Positions 1 to 9,351 are shown, counted from the stretch's first letter. The stretch is DNA of 64,000 nucleotides from Pseudomonas sp. ADAK18 (GCF_012935695.1 NZ_CP052859.1:5993001-6057000), one strand, 5' to 3'. Notes: generated by a model from the sequence alone, not told the origin. Translations and numbers: made by a program.

Positions 1-509
1 AGCGCGGTGTCCTTCATCAAAATCATGAACAGGTTGCCCAGGCCCGGCAGGGCGATGCGCCACATCTGCGGCATGATAAGCCGAGTGAAGATGCGAAACT
101 TCGACAGGCCCAGTGCGACACCGGCTTCACGGTGGCCCTTGGGAATGGCCAGGATCGCGCCGCGGAACACTTCCGTGGCATAGGCGCCAAAGCACAGGCC
201 CAGGGCGATCACGCCGGCGGCGAAAGCGCTGAGGGAAAGGTCGGGGTTGCCGAAAAACTCCCCGAGGGCCCGCATCAGGTTGACGGTGCCGAAGTAAATC
301 AACAGCACCCACAGCAGTTCCGGGATGCCGCGAACCACTGTCGAATAAGCGCCGCCAAGCCATTGCAACGGCTTGTACGGAGAAGTCTTGGCCAAGGCAC
401 CGGCCAGGCCCAACACCAGCCCCAGGCACAAAGCCGTGAGCGCCAGTTTGACGGTCATCAGCGCGCCGGCTGCGAGCGCCGGGCCGAATCCGTAGAGATC
501 GAAATTCAT
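1..509 (-). CDS. Polar amino-acid ABC transporter permease (HisQ/HisM type), partial
   Basis: Inner-membrane permease subunit of an ATP-driven amino-acid importer, cut by the window edge. Translation from the ATG at 507-509 gives MNFDLYGFGPALAAGALMTV and then several hydrophobic helices. The region around 70-130 carries a conserved permease loop (REAGVALGLSKFRIFTRLIMPQ) that in this family contacts the ATPase. It lies downstream of the binding-protein and ATPase genes on the same strand, so it belongs to one operon, 71 bp after the binding-protein stop. Substrate is inferred as a basic or polar amino acid (Lys/Arg/Orn/His class) from family resemblance only. Confidence 0.88.
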   Translation of the reverse strand, partial: MNFDLYGFGPALAAGALMTVKLALTALCLGLVLGLAGALAKTSPYKPLQWLGGAYSTVVRGIPELLWVLLIYFGTVNLMRALGEFFGNPDLSLSAFAAGVIALGLCFGAYATEVFRGAILAIPKGHREAGVALGLSKFRIFTRLIMPQMWRIALPGLGNLFMILMKDTA

Positions 510-580
510 GATTAGTCGTTTCGCAAGGCAAAGCTCAGGACCGGCGCGCTCAAGCGAGCGCGCCAGACAGGCAATTCAGA

Positions 581-1333
581 TCATTCGATGCTGAAAGGGA
601 AGTACTTGTCGTTGATCTTCTTATAGGTGCCGTCGGCCTTGATTTCGGCCAGGGCTTTGTTCAGACGCTCGCGCAGCGGGTCGCCTTTACGCACGGCAAT
701 ACCGATTTTGTCGCTTTCCACCACCGGGTCGCCCTTGAACTCGTAGGCAGAGCCGTCTTTGCTCTTGAGCCATTCGTACTGCACGTACTTGTCGGCAAGG
801 ATCCCGTCCAGACGGCCGGAAGTCAGGTCGAGGTAGGCGTTTTCCTGGGTGTCATAGAGCTTGGAGGTGGTGTCAGGCAGCTTGTCTTCCAGGTAGGTAC
901 CGGCCAGCGTCGCACGTTGTGCACCGATGATCTTGCCCTTCAGGTAAGTGGCGTCGGTCTTGAAGTCTTTGGTGGCTTTAGGTGCGATGAACTGCAGCTT
1001 GTTGGAGTAGTACGGGTCGGTGAAGTCGACGGCCTGCTTGCGTTCATCGGTGATGGACAGCGAGGAGACCAGGAAGTCGAACTTCTTGGCGTTCAGGGCC
1101 GGGATGATGCCGTCCCAATCCGAGACATACACTTCGCACTTCTCGACTTTCATCTTGGCGCACAGGGCGTCGCCGATGTCTTTGTCGAAGCCCACGACGT
1201 TGCCGCTGGCATCTTTATTGTTGAACGGCGGGTAAGCCGCTTCGATCCCCATTTTCAGGGTCTCAGCCATGGCCGAGGCGCTGAACGCCATCGATACGGC
1301 CGCGGCCAGGAGGAATTTTTTATAGTTCTGCAT
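581..1333 (-). CDS. Periplasmic amino-acid-binding protein of ABC transporter (LAO/HisJ type)
   Basis: A 250-aa extracytoplasmic solute receptor that captures an amino acid in the periplasm and delivers it to the membrane permease. The start MQNYKKFLLAAAVSMAF is chosen because it opens a standard Sec signal peptide with likely cleavage after AMA (about residue 23); upstream in-frame codons run into the ATPase gene. The mature part begins ETLKMGIEAAYPPFNN, the usual start of the family-3 fold, and later motifs (GFDKDIGDALCAKM, DFLVSSLSITDERK, GAQRATLAGTYLED) fit the LAO/HisJ group. It sits between ATPase and permease genes, 13 bp after the ATPase stop. Exact ligand is not certain. Confidence 0.93.
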   Translation of the reverse strand: MQNYKKFLLAAAVSMAFSASAMAETLKMGIEAAYPPFNNKDASGNVVGFDKDIGDALCAKMKVEKCEVYVSDWDGIIPALNAKKFDFLVSSLSITDERKQAVDFTDPYYSNKLQFIAPKATKDFKTDATYLKGKIIGAQRATLAGTYLEDKLPDTTSKLYDTQENAYLDLTSGRLDGILADKYVQYEWLKSKDGSAYEFKGDPVVESDKIGIAVRKGDPLRERLNKALAEIKADGTYKKINDKYFPFSIE

Positions 1334-1346
1334 GCATGTTGCTCCG

Positions 1347-2120
1347 TTAGCGGTTGCTGGACATGAATTGTTTGCAGCGCGCCGAAAGCGGGTTCTCGAA
1401 CACCTGCTGTGGCGATCCTTGCTCTTCGACCAGGCCCTGGTGGAGGAACACCACTTCACTGGACACCTGACGGGCAAAGCCCATTTCATGGGTGACCAGC
1501 AGCATGGTGCGGCCTTCTTCGGCCAGTGCGCGGATCACATTAAGTACTTCCTGAACCATTTCCGGGTCAAGGGCCGAGGTCGGCTCATCGAACAAAATGA
1601 CTTTGGGCTGCATGGCCAGGGTGCGGGCAATCGCGGCGCGTTGTTGCTGGCCGCCGGACAGTTGCGCGGGGTAGGCGTGGCGCTTGTCGCTGATGCCGAC
1701 CTTGGCCAGCAAGGCTTCGGCCACTTCGATGGCTTCGGCCTTGCTCTGGCCGAGCACCCGGCGCGGGGCCTCGATGATGTTGTCGAGGATGCTCATGTGC
1801 GGCCACAGGTTAAAGTTTTGAAACACAAAACCGATTTCGCTGCGCAGGCGGTTGATCTGTTTGCCGTCGGCGGCCATCAGCTCACCGTTTTTTGCGGCCT
1901 TGAGCTTGAGTTCTTCGCCGGCCACCAGGATTTGCCCCTGGTGCGGGTTTTCCAGCAGGTTGATGCAACGCAGGAACGTGGACTTGCCGGAACCGGAGGA
2001 ACCCAGGATCGAGATCACATCGCCGTCGCGGGCGGTCAGCGAGATACCTTTAAGCACCTCCAGCTCACCGTAGCGTTTATGCAAGTTGCGGATTTCAAGC
2101 GCGGGCGTGGCCTCAGCCAT
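1347..2120 (-). CDS. Amino-acid ABC transporter ATP-binding protein (HisP type)
   Basis: A 257-aa cytoplasmic ATPase that powers the importer. Visible motifs are Walker A GSSGSGKST at residues 40-48, the ABC signature LSGGQ at 154-158, Walker B VILFDEP at 174-180, and the switch His in LLVTHEMGF. The N-terminus follows the HisP pattern (LEIRNLHKRYGELEVLKGIS). It is the first gene of a minus-strand operon ATPase / binding protein / permease. The upstream 2121-2675 region separates it from the divergent permease gene and should contain its promoter. Length is normal for the family (about 250-260 aa). Confidence 0.94.
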   Translation of the reverse strand: MAEATPALEIRNLHKRYGELEVLKGISLTARDGDVISILGSSGSGKSTFLRCINLLENPHQGQILVAGEELKLKAAKNGELMAADGKQINRLRSEIGFVFQNFNLWPHMSILDNIIEAPRRVLGQSKAEAIEVAEALLAKVGISDKRHAYPAQLSGGQQQRAAIARTLAMQPKVILFDEPTSALDPEMVQEVLNVIRALAEEGRTMLLVTHEMGFARQVSSEVVFLHQGLVEEQGSPQQVFENPLSARCKQFMSSNR

Positions 2121-2675
2121 GTGCGGTCCTCATTGTGTTCATTGCGCTCCTGCTGTTGGGCCGCCTTCCTGGCGAGGCGCCAAGCTAGCATAGCGTTTGG
2201 ATGACAGCCAACAGCGGTACGGGAGGTTACTGGGTGGCATGTAGCAGGTTGTCGCATCGGCACAGGAGTGTGTCGCGCCATCAACAACCGAACAGCCGTT
2301 TGAACCAGAAAACCCGTGTGCTTCGCGTAAAAAAGGGCGCGATGTTGCCAGCTTTGGCCGGGTGTTGGAAGGGTTAACCGGGCAAACGGTCCATATCAGC
2401 CCTTTTATGGAGCGTTACTTACTTTTCGTGTGTGTTTTTGGTGCGTTTTTTCTTTGTGAAAGTGAGTCGGTCGGTAACGCTATAGCGGAATGCCATTAAT
2501 TCCAATGACTTGCGATTGCTATCAGATGCCGCTACAGCCCCCGTCAATCGTGACTCTGTAACATTTTGGCGCAAATCTTGCGTAAAAAATAAAGAACGCC
2601 CTGTTGGATTCTTTTCACGAGGAAGGATGCCAGGCCGGGTGGACCGTATTCGCAATTCCTCGCAAAGGTGTGTCA
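2121..2675. other. Divergent intergenic region between ABC operon and gabP
   Basis: About 555 bp with no convincing gene. It must hold the promoters of the minus-strand ABC operon and of the plus-strand permease. AT-rich stretches lie around 2440-2470 and 2580-2600, but I could not assign a clear sigma70 or sigma54 site. Short open frames here show no recognisable protein. Confidence 0.5.
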
Positions 2676-4067
2676 ATGAGTAGTACGCAAAGCTCCAATG
2701 ACCTCGAACAGGGGCTCAAACCGCGTCACGTCACCATGCTGTCGATTGCTGGCGTCATCGGCGCCGGTTTGTTTGTCGGCTCCGGCCACGCGATTGCTGC
2801 GGCAGGCCCGGCGGTACTGTTGGCCTACGCGGCGGCCGGTACGTTGGTGGTGTTGGTGATGCGCATGCTGGCCGAGATGGCCGTCGCTTCTCCGGACACG
2901 GGTTCGTTTTCTACTTATGCCGACCGGGCGATCGGTCACTGGGCCGGCTTCACTATTGGCTGGCTGTACTGGTGGTTCTGGGTGCTGGTCATTCCCCTGG
3001 AAGCCAACGCCGCCGCGACCATCCTCCATGCCTGGTTCCCCGATGTGGCCATCTGGGCGTTTACCCTGTTCATTACCTTGCTGCTGACCGCGACCAACCT
3101 GTTCAGCGTGAAGAACTACGGTGAGTTCGAGTTCTGGTTTGCGCTGATCAAGGTTATCGCGATCATCGGGTTTGTGATCCTCGGGCTTCTGGCGATTTTC
3201 GGTTTCCTGCCGGGGAGCCAAGTCAGCGGCGTTTCGCACCTGTTCGACACCCAGGGTTTCCTGCCTAACGGCATGGGCGCGGTGTTGGCGGCGATCCTGA
3301 CCACCATGTTCTCGTTCATGGGCACCGAGATCGTCACCATTGCGGCTGCCGAATCGAAGAATCCGGGCCAGCAAATCACCAAGGCCACCAACTCGGTGAT
3401 CTGGCGGATTGGTTTGTTCTACCTGGTGTCGATCTTCATCGTGGTCGCACTGGTACCGTGGAATGATCCGGCCCTGGCTGCCGTCGGTTCCTACCAGACC
3501 GTGCTGGAACGCATGGGCATCCCGAATGCCAAGCTGATCGTCGACCTGGTGGTATTGGTGGCTGTGACCAGTTGCTTGAACTCGGCGCTGTACACCGCCT
3601 CGCGTATGCTGTTTTCCCTGGGCCGTCGCGGTGATGCACCGGCTGTGGCCAAGCGCACCAACAAAAGCGGCACGCCTTACTGGGCGGTGTGGATGTCTAC
3701 GGGCGCGGCGTTCCTGGCGGTGTTTGCCAACTACGTGGCGCCGGCGGCGGTGTTTGAATTCCTGCTGGCCAGCTCCGGGGCTATCGCGTTGCTGGTGTAC
3801 TTGGTGATTGCGGTTTCGCAACTGCGCATGCGTCAGAAACGTATGGCGGCGGGGGAGAAAATCGCCTTCAAGATGTGGCTGTTCCCAGGCCTGACCTACG
3901 CGGTGATCGTGTTTATCGTGGGCACGCTGACCATCATGCTGTTCCAGGAAGCGCACCGGGTGGAGATTATCGCTACCGGGATTTTGAGCGTGCTGGTGAT
4001 TGTGGCGGGGTTGGTTGTGGCCAGTCGGCGCAAGGCTCGGAAGGTGGGAGCGGCTGTGCTTAATTGA
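2676..4067 (+). CDS. gabP: GabP-like GABA/amino-acid permease (APC superfamily)
   Basis: A 463-aa inner-membrane proton-coupled amino-acid permease with about 12 transmembrane helices. The N-terminal motif LKPRHVTMLSIAGVIGAGLF is the APC-family substrate-binding signature of helix 1. The start ATG at 2676 is preceded by a weak AAAGGTG and opens MSSTQSSNDLEQGLKPRH, matching the length of E. coli GabP (466 aa); a longer in-frame extension upstream lacks family character. Transport of 4-aminobutyrate is inferred from overall similarity; related permeases take proline or other amino acids. It is transcribed alone, followed by a REPIN. Confidence 0.85.
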   Translation: MSSTQSSNDLEQGLKPRHVTMLSIAGVIGAGLFVGSGHAIAAAGPAVLLAYAAAGTLVVLVMRMLAEMAVASPDTGSFSTYADRAIGHWAGFTIGWLYWWFWVLVIPLEANAAATILHAWFPDVAIWAFTLFITLLLTATNLFSVKNYGEFEFWFALIKVIAIIGFVILGLLAIFGFLPGSQVSGVSHLFDTQGFLPNGMGAVLAAILTTMFSFMGTEIVTIAAAESKNPGQQITKATNSVIWRIGLFYLVSIFIVVALVPWNDPALAAVGSYQTVLERMGIPNAKLIVDLVVLVAVTSCLNSALYTASRMLFSLGRRGDAPAVAKRTNKSGTPYWAVWMSTGAAFLAVFANYVAPAAVFEFLLASSGAIALLVYLVIAVSQLRMRQKRMAAGEKIAFKMWLFPGLTYAVIVFIVGTLTIMLFQEAHRVEIIATGILSVLVIVAGLVVASRRKARKVGAAVLN

Positions 4068-4100
4068 TGGCGTATGCCCTCTAGAGCACAGCCAAACTCA

Positions 4101-4213
4101 TGTGGGAGCGGGCTTGCTCGCGAATGCGGTGGGTCAGTCAAATATGTATCAACTGACACTTCGCATTCGCGAGCAAGCCCGCTCCCACACAAGCCCGGCT
4201 CCCACATTTGTTC
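4101..4213. repeat. REPIN: pair of inverted REP elements
   Basis: Two inverted copies of the fluorescens-type REP sequence. The left arm GTGGGAGCGGGCTTGCTCGC lies at 4102-4121 and its reverse complement at 4170-4189, with a trailing GGCTCCCACA at 4197-4206. Together they can fold into a long hairpin between the 3' ends of the converging gabP and 4218-4631 genes, a typical REPIN position. It may also stop transcription or stabilise mRNA 3' ends. Confidence 0.9.
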
Positions 4214-4217
4214 TGTG

Positions 4218-4631
4218 TCAGTCTTGCGAGCTGACCAACGCCTGGGACGCCGCGACGTAATCAGCTTGAAACGCCGGCGATTCAATCCACGCCAGCGCTG
4301 CTGCTTCATCATCGCTATCGGTGGCCCACTGCCGATACTCGATCAGCGCCGCCAGGATAAAGTCGGTCGCGTCTTCTTCGCCTTCCTGCTCCAGCACCAG
4401 TGCCAGCAGCGGATGCGCGAGGAACACCGCACACAGCGCCTGTTGGCTGGTTTCGCCAGCGGTGCGCATCTCTACAAACAGCTCGGTCAAATCCACCGAT
4501 TCAAGATCGATACGGCTGTCATCGCCCTCAAAGGCATCTTTCTTCGGCGCAACCGCCCGTTGGCTACGGTTCTGCTTGGCCTTGGCCTTTGCCCGGTGGG
4601 CGCGTTTTTGCTGCTTGTTCGGCGAGGCCAT
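4218..4631 (-). CDS. Conserved hypothetical protein, lysine-rich N-terminus
   Basis: A 137-aa soluble protein. It starts with a very basic segment (MASPNKQQKRAHRAKAKAKQ), then an acidic helical body rich in Glu/Asp/Ala (residues 35-137). No signal peptide or membrane segment is seen. I do not recognise a named domain; the style is that of a small conserved Pseudomonas protein. It lies on the same strand as the hydrolase gene upstream (70 bp gap) and may be cotranscribed with it. Function unknown. Confidence 0.7.
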   Translation of the reverse strand: MASPNKQQKRAHRAKAKAKQNRSQRAVAPKKDAFEGDDSRIDLESVDLTELFVEMRTAGETSQQALCAVFLAHPLLALVLEQEGEEDATDFILAALIEYRQWATDSDDEAAALAWIESPAFQADYVAASQALVSSQD

Positions 4632-4701
4632 GGGCTCACGTCCTTGGGTCAGGATCTGGGTGGGCTATTGAAGCGCAGCTGTGGGGAAATCCCAAGGGTT
4701 T

Positions 4702-5622
4702 CTACGTGCGATCCGTCACCCGGCGGCCCGGTGTGTCGGCGGCGAGCTCTCCTTGTTGCAACCATGCCAAGGCAACCGGCCACAGCCGATCCTGATATTG
4801 GCTGCGAAAAAACGCGAAATGCCCGACTTCTTTTTCGCCGATATCCTCGGGCGTGATCCGTAGGTGGGTACGTTCGCTGTTCTCGAAGTAATTCAGCAGG
4901 CGTTCAATCGCCACCACTGTCCCGAACGGATCATCAGTAATGCTGATCGCCAATACCTGCGCCTTTACCCGATAAAACGGCAACTCGCCCAAGGCTCGCC
5001 CGCTGGGGCGCGTCTCGTAAGTCGGCGTTGGTGTCTTCCAGTCCCGCACCACACCCGCCGGCGTATCCTCAAGCCAGCCCATGCGTTTGCCGGGAAAGTA
5101 CCCACAAACCGCTGTCACCAGCGGCATCACCACATGCCATTTACCGAACATCCGCCAGCGCCCGCTCGCCTCATAGTCACGCCAGTAGGCAAACTGCGCG
5201 CCCACTGTGACCAGACGCCGAATCACCGCCCCCGAGGCCCCGAGCCCCGCCGCGCAACCGCCAAAGCTGTGGCCGACCACATCAATCGGTTGCCCGGGAA
5301 ACTCGCGCTGCACCCGCTGCAGCATGGCTTCGAAATCCAGCACGCCCCAGTCCGACCAGGACGCCTTGAACCCACGCAACGAGCCGCTGCGGGACTCACC
5401 GATGCCGCGATAGTCGTAGGTGATTACGTCAAAGCCATTGGCAAACAGGTAGTCGGCAAAGCGCGAGTAGTGACGGCAGCGCACCGACGTGGCGGCGTTG
5501 ATGATCACCACCGGGCGCTCGATGTCGGTGCGGATATGCCGCCAGGTGAAGCCTCCAATCGGGTAGCCGTCGGCGGCGGGCTCGCTGAATGCCTCGGGTT
5601 GAGGCTGGGTGGGCAGGTTCAT
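4702..5622 (-). CDS. Alpha/beta hydrolase (serine hydrolase fold)
   Basis: A 306-aa cytoplasmic alpha/beta-hydrolase. The nucleophile elbow is GHSFGG (VDVVGHSFGGCAAG, about residues 114-128), the oxyanion region is near VIINAATSVRCRHYSRFADY, the acid is probably Asp in SITDDPFG, and the catalytic His is in EKEVGHFAFFR near the C-terminus. The segment FDVITYDYRGIGESR is typical of the fold. Substrate cannot be predicted from the sequence. It is divergent from the transporter gene at 5796. Confidence 0.85.
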   Translation of the reverse strand: MNLPTQPQPEAFSEPAADGYPIGGFTWRHIRTDIERPVVIINAATSVRCRHYSRFADYLFANGFDVITYDYRGIGESRSGSLRGFKASWSDWGVLDFEAMLQRVQREFPGQPIDVVGHSFGGCAAGLGASGAVIRRLVTVGAQFAYWRDYEASGRWRMFGKWHVVMPLVTAVCGYFPGKRMGWLEDTPAGVVRDWKTPTPTYETRPSGRALGELPFYRVKAQVLAISITDDPFGTVVAIERLLNYFENSERTHLRITPEDIGEKEVGHFAFFRSQYQDRLWPVALAWLQQGELAADTPGRRVTDRT

Positions 5623-5795
5623 GGGCAGGCTCGGTCTTTGCGCTTTCGGTGGGGCTTCAGAGGCCCGTGCGCAGTTTTATAGGAGGTCGAAGCTAACAAA
5701 TTTTACCCACTAAAGGCGCGGAGATTTTTCCACGGCTCGACCTGCGCCCTGCAGATGCATAGGCTTACGGTCTTTCGACCGATCAGAGTCAGTCC

Positions 5796-6761
5796 ATGAC
5801 CCGCGACACCCTTGAGCAAAACCAAATCCCGGTGTACTTCGCCACGGTACTGCTGGCTGTCGCATTGGGCCTGCTGGCGCCTTCATTGGCCCAAGGCCTG
5901 GGCGCGTTGGTCACGCCGGCCATCGCGGTATTGATGTATGCGATGTTCCTGCAAATCCCGTTTCTGGACCTGCGCCAAGGCTTGAGCAATAAGCGCTTTA
6001 TGGCGGCGTTGCTGCTGGCCAACTTCATCTTGATCCCGTTGTTGGTGTGGGCGCTGACCCGTGGGCTGGTGGAGCATCCGGCGATCCTGGTGGGCGCCTT
6101 GCTGGTGTTGCTCACGCCGTGCATCGACTACGTGGTGGTGTTCACCCATATCGGCAAGGGCGATTCGCGGTTGATGCTGGCTGCCACGCCGATTCTGTTG
6201 TTGCTGCAATTGGTGTTGTTGCCGGTGTATCTGGGGTTGATGCTGGGGGCGCAATCGGGCGTGGTTGTTTCGGTCGGGCCGTTTATTGAGGCGTTCGTGT
6301 TCTTGATCGTTGTGCCGATGATTCTGGCGGTGCTGACGACGTCCTTGTCCCGGCGATCAACCGTCATCAGCGCCTGGAATGACGGCTGGGCCTGGCTGCC
6401 AGTTCCGGCCATGGCGCTGGTGTTGTTGGTGGTGATCGGTTCGCAGATCACCTCGGTGGTGCGTGATATCGACCTGCTGGCGCCGGTGATCCCGGTGTAT
6501 ATCGGCTTCCTGCTATTGGCGCCCTTGATGGGGATGTTGGCTTCTCGACTGTTCAAATTGCCGACCACGACTGCCCGGGCGGTGACGTTCAGCGCATCGA
6601 CACGCAACTCGCTGGTGGTGCTGCCTTTGGCGTTGGCGCTACCTGAAGGTATCCGTGGTCTGGCTGCCGCAGCGGTCATCACCCAGACGCTGGTCGAATT
6701 GGTCGGGGAGTTGATCTACATTCGTTTGATCCCGGCGCTGGTGAAGTCCGCAGTTCGGTAG
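5796..6761 (+). CDS. Bile acid:sodium symporter / arsenite-permease-like transporter
   Basis: A 321-aa integral membrane protein with about ten hydrophobic helices. The arrangement (PAIAVLMYAMFLQIPFLDL near residues 45-65; LLTPCIDYVVVFTHIGKGD near 107-125; FSASTRNSLVVLPLALALP near 265) fits the BART superfamily that includes Acr3 arsenite carriers and bile-acid symporters. No ars genes are nearby, so arsenite as substrate is not supported by context. The gene stands alone between a divergent hydrolase and a downstream glycosyltransferase 86 bp away. Confidence 0.8.
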   Translation: MTRDTLEQNQIPVYFATVLLAVALGLLAPSLAQGLGALVTPAIAVLMYAMFLQIPFLDLRQGLSNKRFMAALLLANFILIPLLVWALTRGLVEHPAILVGALLVLLTPCIDYVVVFTHIGKGDSRLMLAATPILLLLQLVLLPVYLGLMLGAQSGVVVSVGPFIEAFVFLIVVPMILAVLTTSLSRRSTVISAWNDGWAWLPVPAMALVLLVVIGSQITSVVRDIDLLAPVIPVYIGFLLLAPLMGMLASRLFKLPTTTARAVTFSASTRNSLVVLPLALALPEGIRGLAAAAVITQTLVELVGELIYIRLIPALVKSAVR

Positions 6762-6847
6762 CCTGATGAATGTTTGATTTTGTTCAGGCGTTATTCAGGG
6801 ATGAGTTAGGCAACATGAGGCGCTACACCCACCTGACAGGTTAAACA

Positions 6848-8488
6848 ATGGATCAACACAATCGCTTTCGAATGGAATCGCTGGGTATTTTTCTGATCGC
6901 CTTGCTGCTGTTTACGCTGGGCATCTGGGATCAACAGCCTCAAGGCTTCGATGGGCGCTGGGCTGTGTTCATGCAAGAGATGTTTCGCCACGGCGCGAGC
7001 CTCTTTCCTAGTACCTACGGTGAGCCTTATCCGGACTATCCGGGCACTGCGACCTATTTCAGCCTGCTCTTTGCCCGGTTGTTCGGTGCGCCTAACGACC
7101 TGGCTAATGTCATGCCCACCGCTTTGGCTTCGGCGGGCGTCATGGCGCTGGTCTACCGTTTGTTGGTGCCGTCCGGTCGGGCATGGGCGCTGCTGACGGT
7201 ATTGCTGACGGCATTGACCGCTCAGTTGTTGGAGAAGTCGCGTTCGGTCTGCCTGGACCAGATGGTTTCCTTGCTGTGCCTGGCGTGTTTCTACCTGCTG
7301 CACACCGGCGAGCGCTCAGGCTCGCGGCTAAGGCAATACGCAATCTTTCCCTTGTTCGTGGTGGCGTTTGCCATTCGGGGGCCGTTGGGGCTGATCGAAG
7401 TCTGTGGTGTTGCCTGCGTTTATTGGGCGCTGGGTACCGCTCGCTCGCGAGAAGACAAGATTCGCTTGCTGAAAAAGGTGATTGCCCACGGTGTGATCGG
7501 CCTGATCCTGCTCTTTGCCTGTTGGTGGGTGCTGCTGAAGCTGGCGCGGATCAGTGGCGGCGATGCCTTTGCCGATGAGGTGCTGAAGATGCAGGTGGCC
7601 GGTCGCCTTGATGAAAGTGGCGAGCCGTTTTACTTCTACTTCAAGCTGAGCCTGTACCGCTATTTCCCGGTGATACCGCTGGCGCTGGCGGCATTGATTG
7701 CCCTGCGTCACAAATGGTCGGCCCGTAATGACGACGCCGACGTGCAGTTGATGCTGCGCCTGGCTGGCTGCGGCTTGATGATTCTGTTGGGGTTGTCGGT
7801 GCCGCACTTCAAGCGCGCCTATTACATTCTGCCCATGGTCCCGATGTTTGCTGCGGTGGCTGCTTATGGTTTGCTTCAGGCGCAAGGCTGGCTGCTTCGG
7901 GTGCGTTGCGGTTATGAGTGGCTGGTGGGGGTTCTGCCTGCCCTGGGTATCGTGGTGATAGTCGTTTTGCGCCAGTCATGGCACAAGCACGGTTATTGGC
8001 CCGACGTTTCAGTGCCGGCATTGATTGCTGTGCTGGTCGTCCTGCAACTGGCGGCGGTCGTTGCCTGGCGCCGTCTGCGGGGCAACATGGCGCAGCGGTT
8101 GGTGGTGCTCAGCCTGATCGCGCTGGCGACCCAATGGCTGGTGCTGGTGAGGGTCGTGGAGCCGGCCAAGGACCTGCAATTCGACACCAAGAACTTCGTC
8201 GGTGCGGTGGAAGCTCTGCGGGCCGAGAACCCCGGCCCGCTGGTGTTTCTCAACCTCGGCAAGGACACCTGGGCCATTCGCTACATCATGAACCTGGATC
8301 ATGATGAGCAGCCGCTGTTTGTCAGGGACAACGACCTTGCACCGTTGCAGACGCTGCCGCGCCCGTCCTGGGTCATCGTGGCGCGCAAGGAAACCGAGTT
8401 GCTGCGTGGCACGCCACTGGAGCATCTGGCGCCGGCGTTCAATGGGCGGCTCAATGACAATCCGCTGCTGGTTTTCCTGGTGAAGTGA
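6848..8488 (+). CDS. ArnT-like membrane glycosyltransferase (GT39/GT83 family)
   Basis: A 546-aa multi-spanning inner-membrane protein. The first periplasmic loop after helix 1 carries GIWDQQPQGFDGRWAVFMQE, corresponding to the acidic catalytic loop of dolichyl-phosphate-mannose-type transferases, followed by PYPDYPGTATYFSLLFARLF. Multiple Leu/Val-rich helices follow, and the C-terminal 100 residues are soluble (periplasmic). Such enzymes transfer a sugar from a polyprenyl-phosphate donor to lipid A or another envelope acceptor; the acceptor here is unknown. Its stop codon directly abuts the stop of the convergent DUF899 gene at 8489. Confidence 0.8.
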   Translation: MDQHNRFRMESLGIFLIALLLFTLGIWDQQPQGFDGRWAVFMQEMFRHGASLFPSTYGEPYPDYPGTATYFSLLFARLFGAPNDLANVMPTALASAGVMALVYRLLVPSGRAWALLTVLLTALTAQLLEKSRSVCLDQMVSLLCLACFYLLHTGERSGSRLRQYAIFPLFVVAFAIRGPLGLIEVCGVACVYWALGTARSREDKIRLLKKVIAHGVIGLILLFACWWVLLKLARISGGDAFADEVLKMQVAGRLDESGEPFYFYFKLSLYRYFPVIPLALAALIALRHKWSARNDDADVQLMLRLAGCGLMILLGLSVPHFKRAYYILPMVPMFAAVAAYGLLQAQGWLLRVRCGYEWLVGVLPALGIVVIVVLRQSWHKHGYWPDVSVPALIAVLVVLQLAAVVAWRRLRGNMAQRLVVLSLIALATQWLVLVRVVEPAKDLQFDTKNFVGAVEALRAENPGPLVFLNLGKDTWAIRYIMNLDHDEQPLFVRDNDLAPLQTLPRPSWVIVARKETELLRGTPLEHLAPAFNGRLNDNPLLVFLVK

Positions 8489-9172
8489 TCAGTCGCCGTA
8501 TTCATCGTGGCGATGCATCCAACTGTAGGGCTCGGTCTGTGGCCAGCCCTTCGGCGAGTCTTCCCAGGTTTCCTGGCGTCCCCAGGGCGTCAGGTCCAGA
8601 TAGGTCCAGTGGCTGCCCAGATGCTCGACGCCACGGGCACCGGTGAAGTAGCTGCGGTAGATACTGTCGCCATCGCGTAGCAGGATGCTGACCCCGTGCT
8701 TTTCGCCCTGGCTGGTGGTGACGCCGAAGTCGGCATTGAAATCGCTGCCAAACGACGAATACCAAGGCAGGTCCCAGCCCATGCGTTTCTTATAACCTTT
8801 AAGCTTCTCCAAAGGCGCCCTGGACACCAGCACCAGCGACGTATTGCGCGCATGCAGGTGGGCGAGGTGCGGCATCGCTTCCACGACCCAGGAGCAGCCA
8901 GGGCAGCCTTGTGTCCAATCCGGCGCGAACATGAAGTGGTAGACGATGAGTTGTCGGCGGCCGTCGAACAGATCCAGCAGGCTGACCTGACCGGTCTCGC
9001 CGTCGAAGAGGTAGTTGTTTTCGATCTTGACCATGGGCAGTCGCCGGCGCTCGGCGTTCAGGGCGTCCTGGGCGCGGGTCAGGGCTTTTTCCTTGATCAG
9101 CAATTGGCTGAGTGCGGTGTCCCATTGTTCGGTCGAGACGATGTCGGGTAGAGCGGGTGTTGAGGTTGTCAT
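8489..9172 (-). CDS. DUF899 family thioredoxin-like protein
   Basis: A 227-aa soluble protein of the DUF899 family, which has a thioredoxin/AhpC-like fold. The core is LLDLFDGRRQLIVYHFMFAP followed by a CPGC motif (TQGCPGCSW) at the position of the redox centre, then the typical C-terminal GTWTYLDLTPWGRQE-like stretch (HWTYLDLTPWGRQETWED). Members are usually described as predicted dithiol-disulfide isomerases; the reaction is not established. It is convergent with the glycosyltransferase gene (adjacent stops). Upstream lies a terminator and tRNA-Phe-like remnant. Confidence 0.88.
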   Translation of the reverse strand: MTTSTPALPDIVSTEQWDTALSQLLIKEKALTRAQDALNAERRRLPMVKIENNYLFDGETGQVSLLDLFDGRRQLIVYHFMFAPDWTQGCPGCSWVVEAMPHLAHLHARNTSLVLVSRAPLEKLKGYKKRMGWDLPWYSSFGSDFNADFGVTTSQGEKHGVSILLRDGDSIYRSYFTGARGVEHLGSHWTYLDLTPWGRQETWEDSPKGWPQTEPYSWMHRHDEYGD

Positions 9173-9288
9173 GGGGAATCCTCGTTCTTGGTGTCGAAGA
9201 GGCGCGAGTAGCGGCCACTACTGGTTTCAGGATAGATCAAGGATGTTCGGGGGAGGTTAGGCCGGCCGTCACCAGATTCCTGGCCATA

Positions 9289-9324
9289 AAAAACCCCAAG
9301 GAATCATCTTCGCTTGGGGTTTTT
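9289..9324. terminator. Rho-independent, bidirectional terminator (tRNA-Phe-type copy 1)
   Basis: A perfect 12-bp stem: AAAAACCCCAAG pairs with CTTGGGGTTTTT across a 12-nt loop. It is nearly identical to the terminator at 10141-10176 and similar to the one after the intact tRNA-Phe. It would terminate the lipoprotein gene on the minus strand. Confidence 0.9.
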
Positions 9325-9332
9325 CGGTAGGA

Positions 9333-9351
9333 GGGTGCCCGGAGACGGATC
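9333..9351. repeat. Degenerate tRNA-Phe 3'-end remnant (possible old att site)
   Basis: GGTGCCCGGAGACGGATC matches the 3' end of the tRNA-Phe complement (GGTGCCCAGAGACGGAATC) with one substitution and one deletion, and it follows the same terminator with the same spacing as the two other copies. It therefore looks like a decayed attachment-site copy from an earlier integration. The similarity then fades. Confidence 0.6.

Noticed and set aside
2419..2676. 85-aa minus-strand frame upstream of gabP
   Set aside because: It lies in the divergent promoter region, with no ribosome site or domain.
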